64,000 bases of DNA from Hordeum vulgare subsp. vulgare (lineage: Eukaryota; Streptophyta; Magnoliopsida; Poales; Poaceae), in the NCBI RefSeq assembly GCF_904849725.1, contig NC_058521.1:434762676-434826675 (forward strand). The letters run 5' to 3'. A program made the position numbers and the translations under genes. The notes under the pieces are model-generated. The model was given only the letters and a program-made list of their open reading frames with translations. It was not told where the DNA came from and made no database searches. Below are positions 34,493 through 47,600 of this stretch, one piece after another. The first letter of the stretch is position 1. The number at the start of each line of letters is the position of its first letter.

Positions 34493-36446
34493 ACCAACTT
34501 AGGCCAAAAGCCTAAGCTTGGGGGAGTACGTGTTTCTTACCGACTTTATATTCATGCTTACGCTTTCACTTTGTTAGTCGGTGTTCACATTTTGCCGGTG
34601 CATCATCCATGCTAGCTTATTTCTTTTTCTCGTTTTCTTTTCTTGTGTTTGTCTAGTTTGAGAAAAACCCAAAAGATTTTATTTTCTTATTTTTGCTTGT
34701 TGGGAGCTTTCCCGTGTAAATAGTTTTCTTTTTCTTTGGGTCAAGGTAGAAGACCATGGTTACAATGTTTAGTGGATCTCGCATGCATATTTGTTTATCT
34801 GTCAAAGAGCCATATTACTTTGTCTTCTCCTTTGTGTTTGCCTGCAGATTCCAGCTTAGTCCAATGCACGAGCACTCTTATTATTGTTCACATCATTCGG
34901 TCGTGCAAGTGAAAGGCAATAATGACAATATATGATGAAGTGACTGAGCCTGGAAAAGCTGGTATGAACTCGATCTATTTTGTTTTTGTAAATATGACTA
35001 GTTCATCGTTCCTGATTCAGCTTTGTTGTGAGAGAAACATGTTTGCAATGACAACTTAGAGATCATAGTTTGTGATGCCATGCTTAATTAGCTAGGAGCT
35101 TATAATGGTTTGTCTTGGATGCGAGCATGAATTTTGAGATGACTATGATGTAGTATGATAGGATGGTATCCTCCTTTGAATGATTCAAGTGGCTTGACTT
35201 GGTGCATGTTTATGCATGTAGTTCAAACAAAATCAACATAGCCTCTATGATATTCACATTCATGGTGATTTATGTCCTACTCATTCTTGCACTCAATGTT
35301 AGTTAATCTCAATGCATTTTGATGACTGTTGTCACTCTCTAGTTGGTCGCTTCCCAGTCTTTTGCTAGACTTCACTTCTACTAAGCGGGAATACCGCTTG
35401 TGCATCCACTTCCATAAAGCCAAAGTTGTTCCATATGAGTCCGCCATACCTACCTATATGCGGTATCTACCTGCCGTTCCAAGTAAATTTGCATGTGCCA
35501 CTCTCTAAATCTTCAAGAAATAATATGTTTTGAATGCCCAAACCGCTCATGTGGTGAGAGGGGGCTATCAGTATCTTCCATGCTAGGCGTGTTATCCTCG
35601 ACATGTGTTTATTCACTATCATTCACGAGAAAGGGGCCGGTAATTGGAATGCCCAGTTCCTTGCTCAAATCGAAAAGATAATTACAAAAAAAACTCCCCC
35701 TGGATTGATGTTGGTATGGAAGGCACCCGAGGATTCGGCTAGTCGTGGAGTGTGATTGATCGGTGGTGGGGGAGTCAAAACTTTACTTTTCTGTTTGGGA
35801 ACCGCCTATAGCATGTGTAGCATGGAAGATGGTGAAAACTCTTAGTCATTGCGTTGACAATGAAAGCATTCCACCCAAAATTATTATCTGTGTTTCAAAA
35901 TCTTGAGCTCTGGCACCACTGCAAATCAATGCTTCCCTCTGCGAAGGGCATGTCTATTTATGTTCCTGTTGAGTCATCCTCTTCTTATAAAAGCACCAAT
36001 TAGAGAGCACCTCTGTCATTTTTATGCTTTTCTTTTAACTGTTATTGAGTATGACTGTGACTGGATCTTCTTTGCCATGAATTACAATGTTTTGTGAGCC
36101 CTTGGTCTTTGAAGGTGCTCTGCATTTATGTTTTGCGGTCTCAGAAAGAGCTAGCGAGATACCATCTGTTCATTCTGCTTCATGATTGTTTTGATTGAAG
36201 TGTTGACGTTTGAGACTTATTATTATTTGCTCCCTAGTTGATTATGCCATTGATATGAGTTTACCGTGAGACCTAGATATCATTTTCTTATGTGGTTAGC
36301 TTGTGATCTTGCTGAAATTCTGGATATGAGTTAGACATAGCTGCAACAACGAGATCAAACAGAGTTTGTAAAAGTTTTTCTTTTGTCTCTTTCAGTTTGT
36401 CAACTGAATTGCTTGAGGACAAGAAAGATTTTAAGCTTGGGGGAGT
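34493..36446 (+). other. 3' non-coding region of C with internal and terminal polypurine tracts
   Basis: The internal AAGCTTGGGGGAGT is at 34514-34527, and the identical terminal tract at 36433-36446 abuts the 3' LTR. Between them are two blocks shared with D and E (35398-35460 and 35930-35953) and the pre-tract hairpin GCTTGAGGACAAG (36411-36423). I see no gene here. Confidence 0.75.
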
Positions 36447-37879
36447 TGATACGTCTCCATCGTATCTACTTTTCCAAACTCTTTTGCCCTTGTTTTGGAC
36501 TGTGGTTTGCATGATTTGAATGGAACTAACCCGGACTAACGCTGTTTTCAGCATAATTTCTCTGGTGTTGTTTTTGCGCAGAAATAAAAGTTCTCGGAAT
36601 GACCTAAAAATTTACGGAGAATTTTTGTGGAATATATTAAAAATACTGGCGCAAGAATCAGCGGAGGAAGTGGAGCGTGGAGCCCACAAGCCCACCAAGC
36701 TCGCCCCCCCTGGTCGCGCTTGTGGGGCCCACAAAACTCCACCGCCTCCAATCTCACCTCTCTTTAGCCTCTTTCGTCCGGAAAAAAAATCAAGGAGAAG
36801 AGTTCATCGCGTTTTACGATACGGAGGTGCCGCCACCTCCTGTTCTTCCTATGGAGGGCAGATCTAGAGTCCGTTCTGTGCTCCGGAGAGGGGAGATCGT
36901 CGACATCGTCATCACCAACCTTCCTTCATCGCCAATTCCATGATGCTCTTCACCGTTCGTGAGTAATCTCATTGTAGGCTAGCTGGACGGTGATGGGTTG
37001 GATGAGATCTATCATGTAATCGAGTTAGTTTTGACGGGGATTGATCCTTAGTATCCACTATGTTCTGAGATTGATGTTGCTACTACTTTGCCATGCTTAA
37101 TGCTTGTCACTAGGGCCCGAGTGCTATGATTTCAGATCTGAACCTATTATGTTGTCGCCAATATATGTGTGTTCTTGATCCTATCTTGCAAGTTGTAGTC
37201 ACCTATTATGTGTTATGACCCGGCAACCCCGGAGTGACAATAGCCGGAACCACTCCCGGAGATGACCATAGTATGAGGAGTTCATGTATTCACCAAGTGT
37301 TAATGTGTTGGTCCAGTTCTTTATTAAAAGGAGAACCTTAATATCCCGTAGTTTCCATTAGGTCCCCGTTGCCACGGGAGGGATGGACAATAGATGTCAG
37401 GCAAGTTCTTTTCCCTAAGCACGTATGACTACATACGGAATACATGCCTACATTAGATTGACGAACTGGAGCTAGTTACTTATCTCTCTGTGTTATAACT
37501 GTTGCATGATGAATGGCATCCGGCATAATCATCCATCACCGATCCAATGCCTACGAGTCTTTTCCTACTGGTCCTTGCTACGTTACTTTGTTGCTACTGC
37601 TATCACTGCTGCTAGTGTTACTCTGCTGCTACTGCTGTTACTTTGCTACTACTGTTGTCACTTTGCTGCTAATGGTTACTGTTGCTACTCAGCTATCATA
37701 CTACCTTGCTACTGATACTCTGCTGGAGATACTAAATCTTTCAGGTGTGGTTGAATTGACAACTCAACTGCTAATACTTGAGAATATTCTTTGGCTTCCC
37801 CTTGAGTCGAATCAATAAATTTGGGTTGAATGCTCTACCCTCAAAAACTGTTGTGATCCATTATACTTGTGGGTTATCA
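36447..37879 (+). repeat. 3' LTR of element C
   Basis: 1433 bp, TGATACGTCTCC to GTGGGTTATCA, complete. It contains the triplet tract near 37583-37690 and the 172-bp end that the 5' LTR has lost. Confidence 0.9.
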
Positions 37880-40617
37880 GTGACACCGGCGGCTCAACGC
37901 TGGTGAGTTGACCCGGTTTGAGCAGGAGGTTTGACCCCTAAGTCTGTGGCAGGTGGGACCAGCCTCTGGTTAATTAGGGTTTAAACTTAACATAATAAAT
38001 TACTTTTTATAAGCTAAACACCCACTAACAAGTGGGCCCAGCCCCAATAATTAGGATTATAGTTCAAATATAACTCTGTTAGTGCCTATGTCACTGACCA
38101 GTGGACCCCACTGGTCAAGTTTAACGTGCAACGGTTAGTTTGACCTGCTGATGTCATGCTGATGTAGTAATTCCAATTCTGGTTTAAATAAAATCCTAGA
38201 AAGAGTTATAAACTTCTAAAAACATAGAAATTAATCTGTAACTCAGAATAAAATAATTTATATATGAAAAATTATCATAAAAATCAAGGAATCCATTGGT
38301 GCTATTTTTATGCATGATAGAGAAAGTTATACCTGAGAATCAGGTCAAATCAATTAAAGGTAATTTAAAAATACCTTACTTGAACTGGCATTAATCTTTG
38401 ATTGAAACCAGCTTCAACCAATTAAATATTAGATGCATTAGCTGAAACATCATATCCATGTCATGCCATGATAATACATCATATTGTTGCACTTGTGTAT
38501 TGATTGTGATTGTTTGTTTCGGGAGGCTCTACTCCACAGGATACTCAGGAGTGTCCAACTGAAGGAGTGTATCGCTCCACCGATCCACAAGGCAAGCACC
38601 CCTTTTGAGCATTTCGATAAAATCCCATGTTCTAGATCCTGCTCTCATTTATTGCATTAGGACACATCGCGATAAATGATTTTACCTCGGGATTTGAACC
38701 GATTCCTCTGCATGACCTGTCATTGTCACAGTAAATAGCTAAACCTTGCAACCTAGCATACCTAGTAGATGCTTAAGACATGACGTGCTTAACCCTGCTA
38801 TGCTTGTTGTGCTTAGAGTTGTAGGCCTATTTCATCTGGGTGATGAACTGGAGAGAATAAATGTGTTCTCGTGACAAAGGCTAAGTGTTGAATCTGATTT
38901 GGTAAGGGTACCGATGAGAGGCTGTGTAGGAGTACATGGTGGGTTGTCTCATTGGAACCGTACTTAGGAACTGAGTTCCGTGTATGTGATCCAAGACGAG
39001 CTACCACCACACATTGGGATACTTAATTGACCCTCTCGGCCTATTAACCGCCTAATACTCTGTCCAGGAGTTGCAAGTGGTTTCTGGTGTTTATAGTTAT
39101 GCTGGAGGCCATGCATAGTGCTGACCTTAGAGGTGGGTTGTGACGCGGTAGGCAGTGATACAATGTACCAAGTAGCACCTAGATGGTGAGCTTAGGAACC
39201 CTGTGCACATTGTTTGAGGTCGTAGCAGAAACTTCGGTCGGACTTTCGTGCGGGTTCAATCTCAAATAGGTGATAAACCTAGACTAGGTATTAGCGTGGT
39301 TAACGGTCATGGCCGACTCCCTCGCTGGGCTTCCACTTGAAGGTTGCCGAGGTGCGTGAAGTACACATGGAGATAAGTGGCGAGAGAGTGTGTGAAGAAG
39401 TACACCCCTGCAGGGTTATGATCTATTCAAATAGACGCGTCCGTGGATATGGACTACTTGGAAACATATATTGTTCATAGATAACTTTAATGGCTACTCA
39501 TAAAAGTATCAAGATAAGTGTGAGTATCATGGATGGCATTCTTGTAGGGAGACGGGAAAGAATTCATGATAGTGTATTGTTGTGAAGGTAGTGGACTCGT
39601 GTACGACTTATCAAAACATGTTCAAAAATATTTGTAATCGTAGTATGGATTGCCCAAGAGTCAAATCTGGCTTGCTGCATGAAACCCCACAACCCCCTTG
39701 ATGATACTTGTGCATGAGTAGATAGATCTGATTTAAAGTCTTGCTGAGTACTTTTGTACTCATGTTTGCTTAATAATTATTGCAGAAGATATCCACGAAC
39801 CATCTGGTGGGTTCTACCTAGTCGTCGATGATGACGGGTAGATGGTGTCCCAGCTACGACATGTCCCCTTCGGAAGGGATATGTAGATAGTCACGCTTTA
39901 TGCCTTTTCCTTTCATCTATCTATACTCAGACATCTTTAATGCTTCTGCATGGCTTGTATGACTTTGTGTATATGACTTGAGTGTCGGGTCATGTGATCC
40001 CTACCTGTATGAACTTATTAGGCAAGGCTCTTTTGAGCCTTCTAAATAAATGTTGTAATGTTGAATGGTTATGTGGTGATGCCATTGTTGTATCTATGCA
40101 TACTGAGTATGTCTTGCGTACGTGTGATGTGATGTGATATGTATGGGGTTGGACACCTAGTTGTGCGCCTTTAGTAGTACTCTTTACACAGAAATGCCCC
40201 TTTGTCATTCCATTGAGCCCTGGTAGCTTGCTACTTCTCTGGACACATTGGTTGACTGGCATGTATCCTTCTTAGCTATTGTGTCTGTCCCTTCGGGGAA
40301 ATGTCTCGCGGTGTAATGGAGTCCTTGTAGCTTGCAACGACTCATCTACACACGTTGATGACCGACACGTGCTTTGCTGGGTTATGTATGGCTGTCTTTG
40401 TATGGATGTGCCACTTGGGTTTATAATTAGTTATGTCAACCCGGGTTCTTTGACATTGGACTGCTAGCGACACATTTGCATATGTGAATCAAAACACGCA
40501 AATGGTCCCGACCAATGTAAGGTGGCAACCGTGGGGTAAACCGTGTTGAGACCGCAAAGTGATGATGTGTGTTACAGGCTGGATTCCTATGACTTAGGAC
40601 CGGGGTCTTGACAACGT

Positions 40618-40629
40618 TGGTATCAGAGC
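40618..40629 (+). other. Primer binding site of element F (initiator tRNA-Met type)
   Basis: TGGTATCAGAGC lies 4 bp after the LTR end at 40613. It is the standard plant primer site complementary to initiator tRNA-Met. It identifies 18081-40613 as the 5' LTR. Confidence 0.9.
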
Positions 40630-41055
40630 CTGACCGATTGTAGGATTACTGAGCCAAACTAGTCGAAGTCGAGTCTAGAAATGCTTTATTTATATATAAG
40701 GGAATCGATTGTGGAAGGGAACGTAAGGCTCTTTTTCCTTCTCTTCTCAAGTCATTCTATTTTGGTCACTCTCATCTTCTCTATGGGGTTAAGAAGTAGG
40801 CTTCTTAGCTATCTCTCAGGATCACGTGTTACTACTCCGTAGACTTGTAGGGAAAATGATTTGAAAGTCAATTCGAGTTTTCAAATTTCCTTTCGAGCAA
40901 AATTGTTGACCATGGAACCTTGAACTTGAGAGTTGAGTGGTTATGCTATCCAATCTTTTGCAGGATGTGTCAAAATTGTTTTTGAGCATTTTTAGCCGTT
41001 ATGTTGCCTGATTTTTGCTAGAGCTCTAATGCCTGTGCATTATTCTCCATTTCAG
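40630..41055 (+). other. Untranslated leader of element F
   Basis: Non-coding DNA between primer site and the first ORF; no distinct motif recognised. Confidence 0.6.
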
Positions 41056-41829
41056 ATGCCTTCTCGTCCTTCTCGTCAGGTGGTCCGTTTGACTAGGTGC
41101 ATTGATGTACCGGGTCGCACGGCCATGTTGGTCAGGATGATGTCAGTAGCCGCTTACCGCTGGTACCCAGAGTATAAAGTGGAGGAGCAGTACCGGGACT
41201 TTAACTAGAGCCAGTATATGTGTACTGTTAGGGTATATCTATATAACCCTGGAGGTGAGGAGCCAATCCATTGGTCTTATGGGTTGGGGGTTACCATTGA
41301 CATGGCGGTCCACGATGCTGCCTATTCAATGTTGACTATCGTGAGAGCAAATCATGCACTGCTGCAGAATTCAGAGTTTTGCTATATTCCAGCTTCTCAA
41401 CCAGGAGAAGAAGGCTACCCCAGTGGAGTTTACTATGATTCTTCCTTGGAGGAACCGTTGTTGCAGGTTACCACCTAGATGTTAGAGAATAGAGACCGAG
41501 ATGCTTGTGCTCTTCGCATGGAGCTTTATGCTACGCGTGCCCGTCTTTGGACAACATTGACGCAGCTGGCACCTGGCATTCAGACAGGCTATGGAGAAAT
41601 GGAGATGTTGAACCTAGTACGGACTCATTTGCGAGCTCACATAGATTGGCTTGCTATTGGAGGTGTCACCCCTCTTTGTGGCCCTCTGTTGCCGCCAGTC
41701 AGGGGACCGAGGCCACATCCGTGTCCTTATGGTTTCTAGGGATCTCAGGCTAGGATGTTTCCTGACCCTCAGGTTCAGCTCCCAGGTCACGGAGGAAACC
41801 TGTATGAAATGTTCTACGCGGATGCTTGA
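41056..41829 (+). pseudogene. Extra ORF upstream of gag in element F, three in-frame TAG codons
   Basis: From ATG 41056 (MPSRPSRQVVRL) one frame runs to TGA at 41827, 257 codons, interrupted only by TAG at 41206, 41476 and 41737. Visible segments include AAYRWYPEYKVEEQYRD, VRVYLYNPGGEEPIHW and ALRMELYATRARLWTTL. I do not recognise a domain. Length, composition and a continuous frame through the stops support a real former protein. It precedes gag by 350 bp, a position where some plant Gypsy elements carry an additional ORF. All three stops are the same codon, as expected from C-to-T change of CAG. Confidence 0.6.
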
Positions 41830-42178
41830 GTTCGTGAGTGGTGCAGTAGTATTGTAGCAGTTATATTTTCCACAGCCCTGCGTGTCTTGTGGAATATGAT
41901 TGAGTTGTGAGATGAGTTCCGGAGGCATGGATAAATAATGATAGGAATCTTGAAAAGCCTCTCATGAGTAGTGTCATCTTTTCAATAGTTTGCTCTTGAG
42001 TTGAGTTTGTACTGAACTATGTTATGGTGTGTATGAACCATGGTGTATATATGGCAGTTTCCTTATTACCATGATGTTCAGATGTTTATTTCCGCATTCC
42101 ATATTGTTCAGTGCATTTCTTAACTCCTTTGCTAGAGTTAATTTTGATCTAGCCTAAGCTGTGAGTTTGTTTGTCAGG
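41830..42178 (+). other. Spacer between the extra ORF and gag of F
   Basis: 349 bp, AT-rich, with no recognisable feature. Confidence 0.5.
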
Positions 42179-43065
42179 ATGGTGTTCACCAGGCTCAACC
42201 GTGCTCCTGCCCATGAGCAGGGAGAAGGTAATCAAGCAGCTCGGGAAATCCTGCCTCAACCGCCATCCTTGGCGGAGGTCATTCTGGAGGCAGAAAGGAA
42301 CAAGAAAGAAACCAATCGCTTGTTAGAGCATATTGAGCAGAATACGGCTCGTCAGCACCGAAATGACTCAGTGACCCTAAATGACTTCGTGAAGGTTAAT
42401 CCACCCAAGTTCCATGATTCCGTCAACCCCCTCGACGCTGATGATTGGCTGTGTAGCATTTTACGCAAGATACGTTCTGCCAATGTCGCTGAGGTTGATA
42501 AGGTGACATTTGTTGCTTACTTTCTGGAAGGCCCCGCCAATCTATGGTGGGAGAATTATCAAGCTATGCGTCGTGCTGGACCAGTAGCCACCTGGGCTGA
42601 TTTTAGCGCAGCTTTTCATCTGCATCACATTCCAGAAAGGTTAATGGACCGTAAAAGAGAGGAGTTTTGTGCATTCACTCAGGGGAAGCTGATTGTGGAT
42701 GCATATAGTCGTGAGTTTGGAAACCTTGCCCGCTATGCAACTGAAGAGGTGTCAAATAATGCCAAGAAGCAAGCAAGGTTCCGCAAGCGGCTCAGCCCCA
42801 AACTTTGTCGTGATCTGCGCCTTCATGAGTGTGCGAGCTTCCAAGATCTTGTCAATAAGGCGATCGGTGCTGAAACTGGACATTCTAATTATGAAGCAAC
42901 AAGGAAGCACTTTACGTGGTTCTGGATCCTCATATGGCTCATCATTTCTGAAGCGTCGGGTGTGGGTCCCAAATAGTTCTGTGCCGCCAAGATACACCGT
43001 GAGGCCATCCTATGTGGCGACTCATGCAAATCAGACCAACCCTCCAGCCAAGACTTAAGGTGGTC
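42179..43065 (+). pseudogene. gag of element F, frameshifted and cut by E
   Basis: ATG 42179 (MVFTRLNRAPAHEQG). A retrotransposon gag domain runs at residues about 75-240: FVKVNPPKFHDSVNPLDADD, then FLEGPANLWWENY and REFGNLARYA. A frameshift near 42905 moves the reading to the frame that gives FLKRRVWVPNSS and a TAA just before the insertion point of E. The zinc knuckle is on the other side of E at 53265. The product would be the structural protein of the particle; it is now non-functional. Confidence 0.85.
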
Positions 43066-44590
43066 TGATACGTCCATTTTGCATCATGTTTTCGTGTTGA
43101 TATTTATCGCTTCTTGGGCTGTTATTTCACTTCACGGTACAATACTTATGCCTTTTCTCTCTTATTGTGCAAGGTTTACATGAAGAGGGAGAATACCGGC
43201 AACTGGAATTCTGGCCTGAAAGTGGAGCAAAGTTGAGATACATATTCTGCGCAACTCCAAACACCGTAAAAATCAACAAGGATTTTTTTGGGATTTATAA
43301 AAAATACTGGGCCGAAGAAGCGCCAGAGGGGCGACAGCAGGTGGCCACAAGCCTGCACGGCGCGGCCACCCCACCCCAGGTCGTGCCATGAGGGCTTGTG
43401 GGCAGCCTGCTGGCCCACTGGCCCCCCCTCTTCTGCTATATGAAGGGTTTCGTCCCAAAAAATCAAGGAGGAGCTTTTTCGTGGATTCGCTGCCACCATG
43501 AGGCGGAACTTGAGCAGAACCAATCTAGAGCTCCGGCAGGACGATCCTGCCGGGGAAACTTCCCTCCCGGAGGGGGAAATCGTCGCCATCGTCATCACCA
43601 ACAGTCCTCTCATCGGAGGGGACTCGTCACCATCAACATCTTCATCAGCATCATCTCATCTCCAAACCCTAGTTCATCACTTGAAACCAATCTCCATCTC
43701 GCGACTCCGATTGGTACTTGTAAGGTTGCTAGTAGTGTTAATTACTCTTTGTAGTTGATGCTATTTGGATTACTTGGTGGAAGAGTTTATGTTCAGATCC
43801 TTGATGCTACTCATTACTTCTCTGTTCATGAATATGATTATGCTTTGTGAGTAGTTACTTTTGTTCCTGAGGACATGGGATAAGTCATGCTAATAGTAGT
43901 CATGTGAATTTGGTATTCGTTCGGTAATTTGATGTCTTGTATGTTGTTTTTCCTCTAGTGGTGTTATGTGAACGTCGACTACATAACACTTCACCATTAT
44001 TTGGGCCTACAGGAAGGCATTGAAAAGTAGTAAGTAGATGATGGGTTGCTAGAGTGACAGAAGCTTAAACCCTAGTTTATGTGTTGCTTCGTAAGGGGCT
44101 CATTTGGATCCACTAGTTTAATGCTATGGTTAGACTTTGTCTTAATTCTTCTTTCATATTTGCGGATGCTTGCGAGAGAGATTAATCATAAGTGGGATGC
44201 TTGTCCAAGTAAGGGCTGTACCAAAGCGCCGGTCCACCCACATATCAAACTATCAAAGTAACGAACGTGAATCATATGAACATGATGAAAACTAGCATGA
44301 CAGAAATTTCCGTGTGTCCTCGGGAGCACTTTTTCCTCCTATAAGACTTTGTCCAGGCTTGTCCCTTGCTACAAAAGGGATTGGGCCACTTTTCTGCACT
44401 GTTGCTACTTTTTTTACTTGTTGCTTGCTACGAATCATCTCACCACACAATCACTTGTACCGACAACTTCAGTGCCTGCAGATTTTACCTTGCTGAAAAC
44501 CACTTGTCAGATCCTTCTGCTCCTCGTTGGGTTCGACACTCTTACTTATCAAAAGGACTACGATTGATCCCCTATACTTGTGGGTCATCA
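43066..44590 (+). repeat. 5' LTR of element E
   Basis: TGATACGTCC to GGGTCATCA. A GC-rich inverted repeat (about 43345-43405; arms CACAAGCC and GGCTTGTGG) precedes a TATA-like CTATATGAAGGG near 43437. Confidence 0.92.
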
Positions 44591-44601
44591 AGACTCTTTT
44601 C

Positions 44602-44619
44602 TGGCGCCGTTGCCGGGGA
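44602..44619 (+). other. Primer binding site of element E (tRNA-Asp type)
   Basis: TGGCGCCGTTGCCGGGGA, 11 bp after the LTR end. Identical to the site of A. Confidence 0.88.
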
Positions 44620-44696
44620 GTGAAGCGCCTTTGGTAAGTGGAACTTGGTAAGGAAACATTCATATAGTGTGGTGAGATTTATTATCACTTGTCACT

Positions 44697-47600
44697 ATGG
44701 ATACTAATCCTTTGAGGGGCTTGTTCGGGGTGTATTCACCTCGAACGGAAGCACAAAGAGTTGCTCCTCAACCTGCTGCACCTACTGAAAATATTTGCTT
44801 TGAATTTCCTTCGGGTATGCTTGAGAAACTGGTGGCTAATCCTTTTACACGAGATGGAACATCACATCCAGACTTGCATCTAATCTATGTAGATGAAGTT
44901 TGTGGTTTATTTAAGCTTGCAGGTTTGCCCGAGGATGAGGTCAAGAAGAAGGTCTTTCCTTTATATTTGAAGGATAAGGCGTTGACATGGTATAGTCTAT
45001 GTGATGATACTGGATCATGGGACTACAATCGGTTGAAATTGGAATTTCATCAAAAGTTTTATCCTATGCATTTAGTACATCGTGATCGGAATTCTATTTA
45101 TAATTTTTGGCCTCGTGATAGAGAAAGCATCGCTCAAGCTTGGGGGAGGCTTAAATCAATGCTATATTCATGCCCCAATCATGAGCTCTCGAGAGAAATT
45201 ATCATTCAGAACTTCTATGCTCGGCTTTCTCATGATGATCGCACCATGCTCGACACTTGTACCGGTTCTTTTATGAAGAGAGATATTGACTTCAAATGGC
45301 ATTTATTAGAGAGAATTAAACGCAACTCTGAAGATAGGGAGCTTGAAGATGGTAAGGATCCAAGTATGAATTTCATGTTTGATTGCGTTAAATCCTTTGT
45401 TGAGTCAAATACTTTTTGTGACTTTAGCGCTAAGTATGGACTTGACTCTGAGATAGTAGCTTCACTGTGTGAATCCTTTGTTGCTCATATTGATCTCCCC
45501 AAAGAGAAGTGGTTTAAATATCATCCTCCCTTAGAAGTCAATGTAGTTAAACCCACTCCAGTTAAAGAGAAAGTCATTGCCTATAATGATCTTATGGTTC
45601 CCAGTGCTTACATTGAGAAACCACCTTTCCTTGTTGGGATAAAGGATCATTCTAAGCTTCAACTGTGATACGTAGAGGCTACATTAGAACACCTACACCC
45701 CCTGAGCAAATTAGAGTTGAACCTAGCATTGCTATTATCAAAGATCTTCTGTCCAACGATGTTGAGGGACATAATATTCACGTCTGCGAAGATGCTGCTA
45801 TAATTGCTAAACCTCACGTTAGAGACAAACATAGGCCTTTTGTTGGCACGCTTGTGGTTTCTGTTAAGATAGGAGATCATTGCTATCATGGTTTATGTGA
45901 CGTGGGTGCTAGAGTTAGTGCAATACATCAATCCTTATACGATGAAATTAAAGACGAGATTGCACCTGTTGAGATAGAACCCATTGATATCACTATTCAG
46001 CTTGCCAATAGAGATACTATCTGCCCTATAGGAATTGTTAGGGATGTTGAAGTCTTGTGTGGTAAAATGAAGTATCCTGCTGATTTCCTCGTTCTTGCTA
46101 CCGCACAAGATAGCTTTTGTCCCATCATATTTGGCAGACCCTTCCTCAATACCGTCAATGCTCATATTAACTGTGAGAAGCAAAATGTCACTGTTGGCTT
46201 TGAAGGTGTGTCACATGAGTTCAATTTCTCCAAGTTTGGTAGAAAACCTCATGAAAAAGAGTTGCCCGGTAAGGATGAAACTATTGCCTTAGCTTCTATT
46301 GCCGTGCCTCCTACTGATCCCTTAGAGCGGTACTTGCTTGAGCCTGAAAATGATATGCATATGGATGAAAGGGATGAAATAGATAGAGTTGTCTTAGAAC
46401 AATATCCTATCCTTAAGAATAATCTGCCTGTTGAACTGCTTGAGGATCCACCCCCACCAAAGGGTGATCCTGTGTTCGAGCTTAAACAGTTGCCTGATAC
46501 TCTTAAGTATGCTTATCTTGATGAAAAAGAGATATATCCTGTTATTATTAGTGCTAGCCTCTCAGAGCATGAAGAAAATAAGTTGCTAAAAACTCTGAGG
46601 AAGCACAGTGCTGCTATCAGATATACTCTTGATGATCTTAAGGGCATTAGTCCCCCTCTATGCCAGCACAAGATTAAAACCGATCCTGACTTCAAACCAG
46701 TTGATGATCATCAAAGGAGATTGAATCCTAAGATGAAAGAAATAGTAAGAAAAGAAATACTAAAGCTCGTGGAAGCGGGTATTATCTATCTGGTTGCTCA
46801 TAGTGATTGGGTAAGTCTGGTGCATTACGTCCGTAAGAAGGGAGGCATTACCATTATCCCTAATGATAAGAATGAATTGATCCCATAGAGGATTATTACT
46901 GGCTATAGGATGGTGATGGATTTTAGGAAATTGAATAAAGCCACTAGGAAAGATCATTACCCTTTGCCTTTTATTAACCAAATGCTAGAAAGGCTGTCTA
47001 AACACTCACACTTCTGCTTTCTAGACGGTTATTCTGGTTTCTCCCAAATACCAGTTGCACAATCTGATAAGGAGAAAACCACTTTCACTTGCCCTTTCGG
47101 TACCTTTGCTTATAGACGTATGCCTTTTGGCTTATGTAATGCACCTCCCACTTTTCAAAGATGTATGATGGCTATATTCTCTGACTTTTGTGAAAAGATT
47201 GTTGAGGTTTTCATGGATGACTTCTCCATTTACGGGTCTTCTTTTGATGATTGCCTCAGCAACCTTGATCGAGTCTTACAGAGATGTAAATACACCAATC
47301 TTGTCTTGAATTGGGAGAAGTGCCACTTTATGGTTAATGAAGGCATCGTCTTAGGACATAAAATTTCTGAAAGAGGTATTGAAGTCGATAAGGCTAAGGT
47401 TGATGCAATCGAGAAAATGCCATACCCCACAGATATCAAAGGTATAAGAAGTTTCCTTGGTCATGCTGGTTTCTATAGAAGGTTCATTAAAGACTTCTCT
47501 AAGATTTCTAGGCCTCTTACCAATCTCTTGCAAAAGGATATTCCTTTTTTTTTACGATGATTGTGAGGAAGCCTTCGAAATACTTAAGAGGGCTTTGATA

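Larger units (their letters stand above)
18882..37879 (+). mobile_element. Element C: Athila-group Gypsy retrotransposon without RT or integrase, carrying D
   Basis: It starts TGATACGTCTCC and ends GTGGGTTATCA. The flanks GTGCC (18877-18881) and GTGAC (37880-37884) form a duplication with one change, inside the 5' LTR of F. Order: 5' LTR truncated at 20147, gag, protease, a stop right after the point where D inserted, an internal leader, an Athila-type 3' ORF, an internal polypurine-tract copy, 1.9 kb of non-coding DNA, polypurine tract, 3' LTR. With D removed it is about 8.7 kb. No RT, RNase H or integrase sequence is present and there is no gap where it was lost, which points to a non-autonomous lineage. 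The LTR start resembles the Fatima/Sabrina group; the name is not certain. Confidence 0.87.
18081..40613 (+). repeat. 5' LTR of element F, 5'-truncated and split by element C
   Basis: The parts are 18081-18881 and 37885-40613 (about 3.5 kb), against 3966 bp for the 3' LTR. Homology starts at the position matching about 57306 in the 3' LTR, so about 500 bp including the TGTCACATCCC start is missing. It ends GGTCTTGACA directly before the primer site. Poly(A) signal AATAAA is at 40045-40050, an acceptor-like TTATTGCAG ends at 39785 and the palindromic module is at 39387-39460. Confidence 0.88.
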
